Part shown: one piece after another, positions 1 to 7,099 of the stretch
How positions within the stretch are numbered: position 1 is the first letter of the stretch
How the letters are laid out: each line of letters begins with the position of its first letter
Assembly (NCBI GenBank): GCA_031286555.1
Contig: JAITUD010000168.1
Coordinates: 1-7,816 of the forward strand
DNA: 7,816 nucleotides
Source: Microbacterium sp.
GTDB lineage: Bacteria; Actinomycetota; Actinomycetes; Actinomycetales; Microbacteriaceae
Reading direction: 5' to 3'
Notes under the pieces: generated by a model
Seen by the model: the letters and a program-made list of their open reading frames with translations, nothing else
Told to the model about the DNA's origin: nothing
The model's database searches: none
Program-made: the position numbers and the translations under genes

Positions 1-830
1 AAATCCGCCGGCGTGCGCAGCCCGGTCTCGAGCTGACGGCTGATCTCGGTGATCGCGCCGATCGCGTTGCGGTTGTTCGCGCAGAAGATCGCCGTCGGCG
101 GGTTCTTGGCGTGCAGCAGTGCCCTGGTCGCCTCGCGAGCCTGGTCGACCGTCTGCTGCTTCGCCGCCACCAGTCGTTCGTCGACGCGGATGCGGCGCTC
201 CACCAGAGCCCGCGCGAAGCCGGCGTGACGCCGTTCGCCGGTGAAGATCGTGATGCTGTTGCCGAGATAGCCGATGCGGGTGTGGCCGCGGTCGATGAGG
301 GCGATGGTGCCGCGGTACGCGCCGTCCTCGTCGGCGAGCACGACGCTGTCGGCGGCGAGGCCCTCGATGCGGCGGGAGGCCAGCACGACGGGCACGCCCT
401 GACTCTGCGAGCGGGAGAGATGGTCGGATCGCCCGCCTGCCGGAACGACGATCAGCCCGTCCACCCGACGGCCGAGGAAGTCACCGACCAGTTCGGACTC
501 GCGCTCGACGTCCTCCGAGGTGTTGCCGAGCAGGATGCGGCGGCCGGTGAGCGCGGCCTCCTCCTCCACGCCCAGCGCGAAGGTGCTGTAGTACGGGTTC
601 GCGATGTTCGTGATCGCGACGCCGATCAGGCCGCTGCTGTGCCCCGGCCGAATGCTGCGGGCGTTCTCGTTGCGGTAATAGCCCAGTTCGGCGACCGCCT
701 CGAGCACGCGCTGCTGCACGTCGTGCTTGACGTTGACGCCTCCGGAGAGGGTGCGCGACACCGTCATCGGACTGACGCCTGCGCGCTGCGCGACCTCCTT
801 GACGGTCGGCCGACGACGCTGTTCGGCCAT
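1..830 (-). CDS. LacI-family transcriptional regulator (C-terminus beyond window)
   Basis: This is a sugar-responsive DNA-binding repressor, with 276 codons visible on the minus strand and no stop before the left edge. Family members run about 330-345 aa, so about 60 C-terminal residues are missing. The N-terminal helix-turn-helix spans residues 8-30 and contains PTVKEVAQRAGVSPMTVSR, with recognition-helix residues Pro21 and Met22 where LacI has Tyr and Gln. The hinge follows (NARSIRPG, 55-62), with Ile60 at the minor-groove-intercalating position that is usually Leu. From about residue 67 a periplasmic-binding-like sensor domain begins (GLIGVAITNIANPYYSTF), including DFLGRRVDGLIVVP and DRGHTRIGYLG. 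I chose the ATG at 830-828 because AGGAGG lies 8 nt upstream. An in-frame ATG at 851 would add only 7 residues and would place that ribosome binding site inside the gene. The gene diverges from the SUMF1-like gene and probably represses itself and the importer. The ligand is unknown. Confidence 0.93.
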   Translation of the reverse strand, partial: MAEQRRRPTVKEVAQRAGVSPMTVSRTLSGGVNVKHDVQQRVLEAVAELGYYRNENARSIRPGHSSGLIGVAITNIANPYYSTFALGVEEEAALTGRRILLGNTSEDVERESELVGDFLGRRVDGLIVVPAGGRSDHLSRSQSQGVPVVLASRRIEGLAADSVVLADEDGAYRGTIALIDRGHTRIGYLGNSITIFTGERRHAGFARALVERRIRVDERLVAAKQQTVDQAREATRALLHAKNPPTAIFCANNRNAIGAITEISRQLETGLRTPAD

Positions 831-981
831 GCGCCGCACCTCCTGGGACATCCGGATGCAGGGAACGTTACCAGGACGGCGCACCTGCGGCGGGTCGCCA
901 CCCGCGCCCCGACAGCGCCGAAACGCCCTCATCGGCCCCGGCCGCTCCGAACCCCGGAAGGATGGAACGAGAGGAGGACGC
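831..981. promoter_or_regulatory. divergent intergenic region, repressor / SUMF1-like gene
   Basis: These 151 bases separate two genes transcribed away from each other, so promoters for both should lie here. A LacI-type operator candidate lies at 861-872. The repressor's AGGAGG lies at the left end (complement of 839-844), and the SUMF1-like gene's GAGGAGGA lies at 971-978. I could not pick convincing -35 and -10 hexamers for either direction; the region is very GC-rich from 880 to 960. Confidence 0.6.
861..872. promoter_or_regulatory. candidate LacI-family operator 1
   Basis: The 12-mer GGGAACGTTACC is a palindrome around a central CG except for one base pair (position 3 against 10). It differs by one base from the symmetric form GGTAACGTTACC. 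A central CpG flanked by AA/TT is typical of LacI-family operators. It lies about 31 bp upstream of the repressor start and about 110 bp upstream of the SUMF1-like gene, so autoregulation is the simplest reading. The match to family style is seen in the sequence; binding by this repressor is inferred. Confidence 0.6.
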
Positions 982-1716
982 ATGACCGTGACCCCGATCG
1001 ACTGGGTGGAGATCCCCGCCGGCGTGCTGCAGCGCGGCACGCCCGTGGATCAGCTCGACGCCATCACTGCGTGCTACGCCGACACCGGTGTGCCCGCCGC
1101 GTGGTACCTGAAGGAGTCGCCACGGGCATCCGTTCCGGTGCCTGCATTCCGGATCGCGCGCACGCCGGTGACGGTCGGGCAGTGGGCGCCGTTCGCCGCC
1201 GAGACCGGCCGGCCCGTGCCGACGGAGCCGGCGCAGCATCCGGTCTTCGGGGTGACGTGGGCGGATGCCGCGGAGTTCTGCGCCTGGATGACGGAACGCC
1301 TCGGCCACGAGGTGCGCCTCCCGACCGAGACCGAGTGGGAGCGCGCGGCGCGCGGCGACGACGACCGCGAGTTCCCCTGGGGTGACGAGTACCGCACCGG
1401 TCTCGCGAACCTCTGGGATCTCGGCCTCGGCACCACGACCGCCGTCGGCTCCTTTCCTGCGGGCGCGAGTCCGTTCGGCGTCCTGGACATGGCCGGCAAC
1501 GTGGACGAGTGGACCTCGACGCTGTACGCGCCCTATCCGGATGCGCCGGCCGAGGTGCCCGCCCTCGAGAGCTGGGCGTTCGACGCGCACATCACCCGCG
1601 GCGGCGCCTTCCGGCACGACCGCGATCTGGCTCGCTGTGCGCGTCGGCACGGCGCCTACGAGGAGGACCTCCGGGCGATCGGCGTCGGTTTCCGCCTCGC
1701 CGCGGACGCGGTCTGA
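982..1716 (+). CDS. SUMF1/FGE-sulfatase-domain protein lacking the catalytic Cys pair
   Basis: A 244-aa protein that is almost entirely one formylglycine-generating-enzyme-like (SUMF1, C-type-lectin-fold) domain. Visible family motifs are the opening IDWVEIPAGVLQRG (6-19), RIARTPVTVGQW (57-68), HPVFGVTWADAAEFCAWM (86-103), RLPTETEWERAARG (112-125), FPWGDE (131-136), DMAGNVDEWT (169-178, with Asp where Trp is usual), RGGAF (206-210) and GFRLA (236-240). True FGE has cysteines 3 and 8 residues after the Ser of the RGGS motif; here those places are His212 and Ala217, and the nearest cysteine is Cys219. Copper-dependent formylglycine synthesis is therefore unlikely. Other SUMF1-fold proteins include iron oxygenases such as EgtB and non-catalytic binding domains, so the function is open. 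No signal peptide or membrane segment is seen. The start at 982 follows GAGGAGGA at 971-978; longer upstream in-frame starts overlap the divergent repressor. Confidence 0.85.
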   Translation: MTVTPIDWVEIPAGVLQRGTPVDQLDAITACYADTGVPAAWYLKESPRASVPVPAFRIARTPVTVGQWAPFAAETGRPVPTEPAQHPVFGVTWADAAEFCAWMTERLGHEVRLPTETEWERAARGDDDREFPWGDEYRTGLANLWDLGLGTTTAVGSFPAGASPFGVLDMAGNVDEWTSTLYAPYPDAPAEVPALESWAFDAHITRGGAFRHDRDLARCARRHGAYEEDLRAIGVGFRLAADAV

Positions 1717-1745
1717 GCTCGCAGCGCATCCTGCCTCGAAAACCC

Positions 1746-1772
1746 TTGACCATACTGTCTCGGTCGGATACT
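1746..1772 (+). promoter_or_regulatory. candidate promoter of the importer operon
   Basis: TTGACC at 1746-1751 matches the -35 consensus in 5 of 6 bases. GATACT at 1767-1772 matches TATAAT in 4 of 6. The 15-bp spacer is shorter than the usual 16-18, so the exact -10 is uncertain. Transcription would start near 1778-1782, on the operator-like ACGTTACC, a classical arrangement for repression. Confidence 0.5.
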
Positions 1773-1777
1773 GTCTC
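1752..1777. repeat. two direct copies of ATACTGTCTC, 16-bp period
   Basis: ATACTGTCTC occurs exactly at 1752-1761 and again at 1768-1777, so copy starts are 16 bp apart. The second copy overlaps the candidate -10 and the first lies in the spacer directly after the -35. A 16-bp period is about 1.5 helical turns, which would place two bound proteins on opposite faces of the DNA. It could be a site for a second regulator, a duplicated -10 region, or a local duplication. Confidence 0.6.
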
Positions 1778-1787
1778 TCACGTTACC
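1776..1787. promoter_or_regulatory. candidate LacI-family operator 2
   Basis: TCTCACGTTACC shares its last eight bases, ACGTTACC, exactly with operator 1 and matches the symmetric form GGTAACGTTACC in 9 of 12. Its left half is degenerate. It lies just downstream of the candidate -10, where a bound repressor would block initiation. Regulation by the divergent LacI-family protein is inferred. Confidence 0.45.
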
Positions 1788-1822
1788 TATCCCGCAGTTT
1801 CACCCGCCCGAAGGAGCGCGGC

Positions 1823-3520
1823 ATGAACAACTTCACCTCCACCACCGATCGCATCCGGATCAGCCGTCGTGGATTCCTGGTCGGAGCCGTCGGACTGAGC
1901 GGCGTCGTCGCCCTCACCGCCTGCACGCCCGCCGGCGGCAGCAGTGGCGGCGACAGCTCGCGCTACCTCAGCCTCGTCGCCGAGCCGCCGAGCGGCATGA
2001 CCCGCACGTTCAACCCGTTCTCCGCCACCTCGCGCTGGGTCTCGCGCAACGCGATGTACGAGCCGCTGATGATCTCCAACGCCGTCACCGGCAAGACCGA
2101 CCCGTGGCTCGCGACCGAGTTCGCCTGGAACGCCGACGCCACCGAGCTGACCATCACCCTGCGCGACAAGGTCGTCTGGTCCGACAAGAAGCCGTTCACC
2201 GCAGACGACGTCGTCGCCACCTTCGAGCTGGTCCGCAAGAACGAGGGGCTCGTCGCCACCTCGGCCCAGGTGCGCGACGAGATCGTCTCGGTGACCGCGA
2301 AGGACCCGAAGACGGTCGTGATCGCCTTCAACCGTCCCAGTGCCACCGCGCTCGAGGCCGTGCTCTCGCAGGTGATCGTGCCCGCACACGTGTGGAACGA
2401 CATCAAGGACCCCACCACCTTCGACAACCCCGACCCGGTCGCCACAGGTCCGTTCACCACGGTCGAGAGCTTCTCCAGCCAGGTGTACCGCGTCACCAAG
2501 AACCCGAACTACTGGCAGAAGATCGCCGTCGACGGCCTGTCGCTGCGCTCGTACTCGGGCAACGACCAGATCAGCGCCGAGGTGCTCGCCGGCAAGATCG
2601 ACTGGGGCGGCATCATCCCCGACCCCGACAAGACCTACGTGGCACGCGACCCGAAGAACAACCACTACTGGTGGCCGCGCACCCGCACCGTCAACCTGCA
2701 GCTGAACACCACGCTGCCCGTCTTCAACGATGTGAAGGTGCGCAGGGCGCTGAGCCTGGCGATCGACCGGCAGCGCATCGTCGACGTCGCGTACTGGGGC
2801 AAGAGCGACCCGGCCAACGCGGTCTCGCTGCCGCCGGACCACTTCAAGAACTGGATCGACCAGGGCCTGGTCGACTCGACCGCCGCATCCGTCGCCCTCG
2901 ACCCGGATGCCGCCGGCGCCGCGCTCGACGCGGCGGGGTACAAGAAGGGCTCCGACGGCATCCGCGTCAGCCCTGACGGCAAGAAGATGAGCTACGCGAT
3001 GATCATCCCGACCGGATGGACGGACTGGATCACCGCCGCGCAGAGCGTCGCCGACGACCTGAAGAAGGTCGGCGTCGAGGTGAAGATGTCGACGCTCGCC
3101 TACGACTCCTGGGCCGAACAGGTCTACGGCGGCGAGTTCGAGGTGACGCTCGTCGGCATGGTCGAGAGCTCCACGCCGTACCGCTTCTACTACGAGTCGA
3201 TGTCGACGCACACGGTCAAGCCGGTCGGCACCCAGTCCACGATCAACGCGCACCGCTTCGGCGACCCTGAGGCGACCGCGCTGCTGGAGAAGTTCACCGG
3301 GCTGGTCGACGAGGGCGAGCAGGTGGCCACGATGCAGCAGATCGAGAAGCGCTTCGCCGAGCTGTTCCCCGTGGTGCCGCTGTACGAATCGCCGGACTAC
3401 GGCCTGTTCAGCACGCGCCGCTACACGGGCTTCCCCGACGACAAGAACCCGTACGCGCCGCTCTCGCTGAGCCTGGACTACAGCGGCTACCTGGTGTTCC
3501 CGCATCTGACCAAGGCCTGA
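1823..3520 (+). CDS. ABC importer substrate-binding lipoprotein, SBP_bac_5 (DppA/OppA) family
   Basis: A 565-aa extracytoplasmic binding protein of the peptide/nickel/oligosaccharide class, close to the usual 500-600 aa. The N-terminus carries a twin-arginine motif (SRRGFLV, residues 14-20), a hydrophobic stretch and a lipobox LTAC with Cys34 as the lipidated residue. It should thus be exported folded by Tat and anchored to the outer face of the membrane. A Gly/Ser-rich linker follows. Family motifs include a TFNPFS element, a YEPLM element, LRDKVVWSDKKPFTADDVV, ATGPF, and NPNYWQ. SBP_5 relatives bind peptides, but some bind oligosaccharides; the LacI and TIM-barrel neighbours favour a sugar-type ligand, by inference. 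The ATG at 1823 follows AAGGAG and begins the Tat signal directly; longer upstream in-frame starts would bury the signal. It is the first gene of the importer operon, 12 bp ahead of the first permease. Confidence 0.92.
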   Translation: MNNFTSTTDRIRISRRGFLVGAVGLSGVVALTACTPAGGSSGGDSSRYLSLVAEPPSGMTRTFNPFSATSRWVSRNAMYEPLMISNAVTGKTDPWLATEFAWNADATELTITLRDKVVWSDKKPFTADDVVATFELVRKNEGLVATSAQVRDEIVSVTAKDPKTVVIAFNRPSATALEAVLSQVIVPAHVWNDIKDPTTFDNPDPVATGPFTTVESFSSQVYRVTKNPNYWQKIAVDGLSLRSYSGNDQISAEVLAGKIDWGGIIPDPDKTYVARDPKNNHYWWPRTRTVNLQLNTTLPVFNDVKVRRALSLAIDRQRIVDVAYWGKSDPANAVSLPPDHFKNWIDQGLVDSTAASVALDPDAAGAALDAAGYKKGSDGIRVSPDGKKMSYAMIIPTGWTDWITAAQSVADDLKKVGVEVKMSTLAYDSWAEQVYGGEFEVTLVGMVESSTPYRFYYESMSTHTVKPVGTQSTINAHRFGDPEATALLEKFTGLVDEGEQVATMQQIEKRFAELFPVVPLYESPDYGLFSTRRYTGFPDDKNPYAPLSLSLDYSGYLVFPHLTKA

Positions 3521-3532
3521 CGCCCCGACGAC

Positions 3533-4519
3533 ATGAGACTCGCGTTCCTGGCCCGCCGCATCGGGCTCTACCTCATCGCCGCCTTCGCGGCCGTGACGAT
3601 CAACTTCCTGATCCCGCGGCTCGCACCGGGCGACCCGGCCACGGCCGCGCTCGCGCGGCTGGGCTCGGTCGACCCGTCGGCGATCGAATCGCTGCGCACC
3701 GCCTACGGCATCACCGACGACCCGCTGATCGTGCAGTACTTCCAGTACCTCGGCGATCTGCTGCACGGCGACTTCGGCCTGTCGTTCTCGCGGTTCCCGA
3801 GCCCCGTCACCGAGGTGATCTCGGGGACCCTGGGCTGGTCGCTGCTGCTCGGCGGCACGGCGCTGGTGCTGAGCTACGTGATCGGGTCGGTGCTCGGCAT
3901 CGTGGCGGCCTGGTTCCGCGGCAGCTGGTTCGACCGAATCGTGCCGGCGACGCTGCTGTTCATCGGATCGTTCCCGTACTTCTTCCTGGCGCTGCTGCTG
4001 GTCTACTGGCTCGGCGTGCAGTTGGGGGTGCTGCCCATCGGGCAGGCCTACGAGTACAGCGATCCGGCCCCGACGCCGGAGTTCTTCGGCGACGTGGCGG
4101 TGCACCTGTTCCTGCCGGTGCTGACGATCGTGATCGTCTCGCTGGGAACGTGGACCCTGAACATGCGCAACGCGATGATCGGCGAGCTGGGTCAGGACTA
4201 CCTGACGCTCGCCGAGGCGAAGGGGCTCTCGCAGCCGCGGATCGCCCTGCGGCACGCGGCCAGGAACGCGCTCCTCCCGTCGGTCACCCTGCTGGGCGGC
4301 ATGATCGGCGTCGTCGTGGGCGGCCAGATCATGACCGAGATCGTGTTCTCGTACCCCGGTGTCGGCTACACGCTGATGCAGGCGGTGACTGCGCATGACT
4401 ACCCGCTCATCCAGGCGCTGTTCCTCATCATCACGCTGACGGTGCTGGCAGCGAACCTCCTCGTCGACCTCGTCTACTCCGTGCTCGATCCCCGGGTGCT
4501 GCAGAGGAGCGGATCATGA
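3533..4519 (+). CDS. ABC importer permease, DppB/OppB type
   Basis: A 328-aa inner-membrane subunit forming half of the translocation channel. The N-terminus (LARRIGLYLIAAFAAV then FLIPRLAPGDPA) is the standard DppB start: one membrane helix ending in the Leu-x-PGDP motif. An extracytoplasmic stretch with GDFGLSFSRFPSPV follows, then about five more membrane segments. The EAA loop that docks onto the ATPases is at residues 227-246 (AEAKGLSQPRIALRHAARNA). The C-terminal FSYPGVGYTLMQAV and DLVYSVLDPRV motifs are also typical. It starts 12 bp after the binding-protein stop without a recognisable Shine-Dalgarno sequence, so its translation probably depends on ribosomes from the gene ahead. Its stop overlaps the next start as ATGA. 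Confidence 0.95.
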   Translation: MRLAFLARRIGLYLIAAFAAVTINFLIPRLAPGDPATAALARLGSVDPSAIESLRTAYGITDDPLIVQYFQYLGDLLHGDFGLSFSRFPSPVTEVISGTLGWSLLLGGTALVLSYVIGSVLGIVAAWFRGSWFDRIVPATLLFIGSFPYFFLALLLVYWLGVQLGVLPIGQAYEYSDPAPTPEFFGDVAVHLFLPVLTIVIVSLGTWTLNMRNAMIGELGQDYLTLAEAKGLSQPRIALRHAARNALLPSVTLLGGMIGVVVGGQIMTEIVFSYPGVGYTLMQAVTAHDYPLIQALFLIITLTVLAANLLVDLVYSVLDPRVLQRSGS

Positions 4520-5481
4520 CCACCACAGAGCTCATCGTCAGCCCCAATGTGCGCAGGCGGCGGCGGATGCCGAAGCTGCCCGCCACGGCGATCATCGGTG
4601 CCGTCGTCCTGGGGCTGCTGGCACTGGCGTCCGTCGCCGGCCCGTGGCTGCTGCCGTACTCCGCCTTCGACGCGAGCTTCACCCCGAACCTGCCCCCGGG
4701 CGGCGAGCACCTGCTCGGCACCTCGGGTCGCGGCGAGGACACCCTCGCGCAGCTGCTGCAGGGCGGGCGGGCCTCACTCGGCATCGGCCTGCTGGTCGCG
4801 GCGGTGACCACCGTGATCGGCCTGGTCGTCGGACTCACCAGCGCCTACTTCGGCGGCGGGGTCGACGGCACCCTCTCGGTGATCACGAACGTGTTCCTGG
4901 TGCTGCCCGGCCTGCCGCTCATGGTGGTGCTGGCGGCGTTCCTGCCCGCGGGTCCGCTCACGATCGTGGCGGTGCTGAGCATCACCGGCTGGGCGTTCGG
5001 CGCCCGCCTGTTCCGCTCCCAGGCGCTGAGCCTGCGCACCCGCGACTTCGTCGCCGCGGCCGAGTGCGCCGGTGTCGGACGCATCCGGATCATGGCGACC
5101 TCGCTGCTGCCGAACCTGTCATCGGTGCTCGCGGCGTTCTTCGTGAACCAGGTGGTGTTCGCGATCACCGCGGAGGCCTCACTGGAGTTCCTCGGACTCG
5201 GCGACCCGCAGATGGTGTCGTGGGGCACGATGCTCTACTGGGCGCAGAACAACTCCTCGCTGCTGCTCGGCTACTGGTGGCAGTTCGTGATCCCCGGCCT
5301 CGCGATCGCGATCACGGCCTCGTCGCTGGTGCTGATCAACTTCGCCATGGACTGGGCGAGCAACCCGCGCCTGCAGGCGCAGGAGATGCTGCACCGGTTC
5401 CTGGGCAGCGGCCTGCGCAGCGCAGCGCTGATCACGCCCGTCTCGCGGACGGCGGATGCCGGGAAGGAGGGGGCACGATGA
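4516..5481 (+). CDS. ABC importer permease, DppC/OppC type
   Basis: A 321-aa second membrane subunit. An Arg-rich cytoplasmic N-terminus (RRRRR near residue 13) leads into a first helix (AIIGAVVLGLLALASV). The DppC hallmark HLLGTSGRGEDTLAQLLQGG comes next; the classical form is GTDxxGRDxxSR, so this one departs from it at GED and AQ. About five further helices carry an EAA-like loop (AAAECAGVGRIRIMATSLLP) and the conserved EASLEFLGLGDP plus SWGTML. The C-terminus is longer than usual, with a hydrophilic tail of about 35 residues after the DWASNPRLQ element. The start overlaps the upstream stop by ATGA, with GAGGAGC just upstream. It pairs with the DppB-type gene to form the channel. Confidence 0.95.
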   Translation: MTTTELIVSPNVRRRRRMPKLPATAIIGAVVLGLLALASVAGPWLLPYSAFDASFTPNLPPGGEHLLGTSGRGEDTLAQLLQGGRASLGIGLLVAAVTTVIGLVVGLTSAYFGGGVDGTLSVITNVFLVLPGLPLMVVLAAFLPAGPLTIVAVLSITGWAFGARLFRSQALSLRTRDFVAAAECAGVGRIRIMATSLLPNLSSVLAAFFVNQVVFAITAEASLEFLGLGDPQMVSWGTMLYWAQNNSSLLLGYWWQFVIPGLAIAITASSLVLINFAMDWASNPRLQAQEMLHRFLGSGLRSAALITPVSRTADAGKEGAR

Positions 5482-6284
5482 CCGCCCCCGCTCTGAGGAT
5501 CACCGATCTCGAGATCGGCTACGTGACCTCGGCCGGCCTCGCCCCCGCGGTGCGCGGAGTGAGCCTGACAGTCGAACCAGGCGAGTTCGTCGGCCTGGTC
5601 GGCGAGTCCGGATGCGGCAAGTCCACGATCGCGCAGTCCATCCTGCGCGTGCTTCGGTCGCCCGGTGTCATCACCGGCGGCAGCATCGAGCTCTCCGGCG
5701 AGGACGTCCTGGCCGCGGATGCGCGCCGGCTGCGCGGCATCCGCTGGTCGCGCGCATCGATCGTGATGCAGAACTCGCTCGCCGCGCTCAACCCGGTGCA
5801 GCGCGTGGGCAAGCAGATCGCCGAGGCGATGAAGGCGCACGACGGAGGGGCGGGGCGGTCGGTCGGCGAGCTGCTCGAGATGGTCGGCATCGACGCCGAC
5901 CGCGCGCGATCGTACCCGCACGAGTTCTCCGGAGGGATGCGGCAGCGGGCCGCGATCGCGATGTCGCTGGCCGTGCAGCCCGAGCTGCTGATCATGGACG
6001 AGCCGACCACCGCGCTCGACGTGATCGTGCAGCAGGAGATCCTGCTCACCGTGCGGCGGCTGCAGCAGGAGCAGGGCTTCGGGATCCTGTTCATCACGCA
6101 CGACCTGCCCCTGCTGCTGCGGCACGCCGACCGTGCGGTGGTGATGCGCGACGGGCTCGTGCTGGAGGAGGCGACCACCGAGCAGCTGCGCACCACCGGC
6201 GGCTCCGATCCGTACACCAGGCAGCTGCTCGCCGCCCTGCCGCGGCCGAGCGTCGCGAAGAGAACCGAAGGAGGCGGCGCATGA
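5478..6284 (+). CDS. ABC importer ATPase, DppD/OppD type (short C-terminus)
   Basis: A 268-aa cytoplasmic ATPase powering the importer. Seen in order: Walker A GESGCGKST (42-50), Q-loop Gln98 in VMQNSLAALNP, ABC signature FSGGMRQR (150-157), Walker B LLIMDEP (170-176), D-loop ALD, and switch His208 in ITHD. The OppD-like PYTRQLLAALPRP occurs near the end, but the protein then stops. Typical DppD/OppD proteins continue to about 320-330 aa with an oligopeptide-transporter C-terminal region that often carries a cysteine cluster; this one lacks it. The ATG follows GGAGG and overlaps the DppC stop by 4 bases. It should form a heterodimer with the next gene's product. Confidence 0.94.
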   Translation: MTAPALRITDLEIGYVTSAGLAPAVRGVSLTVEPGEFVGLVGESGCGKSTIAQSILRVLRSPGVITGGSIELSGEDVLAADARRLRGIRWSRASIVMQNSLAALNPVQRVGKQIAEAMKAHDGGAGRSVGELLEMVGIDADRARSYPHEFSGGMRQRAAIAMSLAVQPELLIMDEPTTALDVIVQQEILLTVRRLQQEQGFGILFITHDLPLLLRHADRAVVMRDGLVLEEATTEQLRTTGGSDPYTRQLLAALPRPSVAKRTEGGGA

Positions 6285-7099
6285 GCGAGCCCATGATCGT
6301 GCTGCGAGATGTCGGCAAGACGTATCACCGCGGCCGCCCGCCGGCGCTCGCCGGGGTCGACCTCGAGATCGCCGCGGGCACCATCGTCGCCGTCGTCGGC
6401 GAGTCGGGCAGCGGGAAGAGCACGCTCGGCAAGCTGCTGGTGGGCCTGGCCACGCCGTCGACCGGCGAGATCCTCGTCGACGGGAAGGCGCCCGAGCCGG
6501 TGAGCCGGCGCCGCAAGGGCCGTGAGCGCCCGGCGCAGATGGTGTTCCAGGATGTGTACGGGTCGCTGAACCCCTCGCAGACGATCGGGTTCCAGCTGAA
6601 CGAGGTGCATCGCGCCGCGCATCCGCGCACCGCCCGCGGCGAGCGCACCGCGGCGATCACGGCTCTCGTGGAGCGGGTCGGCCTGCGGCCGGCATCCGAT
6701 TATCTGAGTCGCCGGTCGGACGACCTCAGCGGTGGACAGCGGCAGCGCGTCGGGATCGCCCGTGCGCTCGCCACCGACCCGCGGGTGATCGTGGCCGACG
6801 AGCCGACATCGATGCTCGACGTGTCGGTGCGCCGCGAGATCCTCGACCTGCTCGCGGGGCTGCGCACCGACGGGGTGACGATCGTCTACATCACGCACGA
6901 CCTGCTCAGCGCCGGGTACCTCGCCGACCGTGTGGTCGTGCTGCACCACGGAGAGATCGTCGAGGACGGCAGCCCGGACCAGGTGCTCGGCGATCCGCAG
7001 CATCCGTACACGCAGAAGCTGGCCGCGGCGTCGCCCGGCCTGCAGCTCGAACTCGCGAACGGCGCCGCGGCGGCGCAGACGGAAGAAGAGAATGACTGA
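6281..7099 (+). CDS. ABC importer ATPase, DppF/OppF type
   Basis: A 272-aa second ATPase subunit. Seen in order: Walker A GESGSGKST (40-48), Q-loop Gln90 in VFQDVYGSLNP, ABC signature LSGGQRQR (149-156), Walker B VIVADEP (169-175), D-loop MLD, and switch His206 in ITHD. HPYTQKL near residue 243 marks the usual OppF end. The tail is Ala/Glu-rich with EEEND at the terminus. Length is slightly short for the subfamily. The start has GGAGG about 7 nt upstream and overlaps the preceding stop as ATGA. It completes the binding protein, two permeases and two ATPases, so the importer looks functional. Confidence 0.94.
   Translation: MSEPMIVLRDVGKTYHRGRPPALAGVDLEIAAGTIVAVVGESGSGKSTLGKLLVGLATPSTGEILVDGKAPEPVSRRRKGRERPAQMVFQDVYGSLNPSQTIGFQLNEVHRAAHPRTARGERTAAITALVERVGLRPASDYLSRRSDDLSGGQRQRVGIARALATDPRVIVADEPTSMLDVSVRREILDLLAGLRTDGVTIVYITHDLLSAGYLADRVVVLHHGEIVEDGSPDQVLGDPQHPYTQKLAAASPGLQLELANGAAAAQTEEEND

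Larger units (their letters stand above)
1717..1822. promoter_or_regulatory. importer promoter and leader region
   Basis: This 106-bp gap is the only sizeable non-coding stretch before the importer operon and is AT-richer than its surroundings between about 1738 and 1800. It contains a TTGACC -35-like hexamer, two copies of ATACTGTCTC, an ACGTTACC operator half-site and a good ribosome binding site (AAGGAG at 1811-1816, 6 nt before the ATG). No convincing terminator hairpin for the upstream SUMF1-like gene is visible, so read-through into the importer is possible. Confidence 0.6.

Noticed and set aside
890..905. A perfect 6-bp inverted repeat with a 4-base loop (GCGGGT-CGCC-ACCCGC)
   Set aside because: Short GC-only stems are common by chance at this composition. 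There is no U-tract, and it lies between two divergent starts, so a terminator makes no sense.
727..981. Upstream in-frame extension of the SUMF1-like gene
   Set aside because: The extension overlaps the start of the divergent repressor and has no family similarity. The ATG at 982 has a strong GAGGAGGA before it and begins the domain directly.
111..1385. A 424-codon plus-strand open frame across the repressor and into the SUMF1-like gene
   Set aside because: It is antisense to the LacI-family gene, which has a clear helix-turn-helix and ribosome binding site, and its tail is an off-frame reading of the SUMF1-like gene.
982..1716. Calling this gene a true formylglycine-generating enzyme or sulfatase activator
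   Set aside because: The catalytic cysteine pair is replaced by His212 and Ala217, and no sulfatase is visible nearby.
1766..1792. GGATA ... TATCC inverted repeat around the second operator
   Set aside because: The arms are only 5 bp with a 17-bp gap, and the ACGTTACC site is off-centre between them. This is too weak to call as an operator.
1787..4396. An 869-codon open frame on the minus strand opposite the binding protein and first permease
   Set aside because: Its translation is rich in Arg, Asp, His and Val repeats without any domain, as expected for the antisense of a high-GC gene. The plus-strand frames show clear families.
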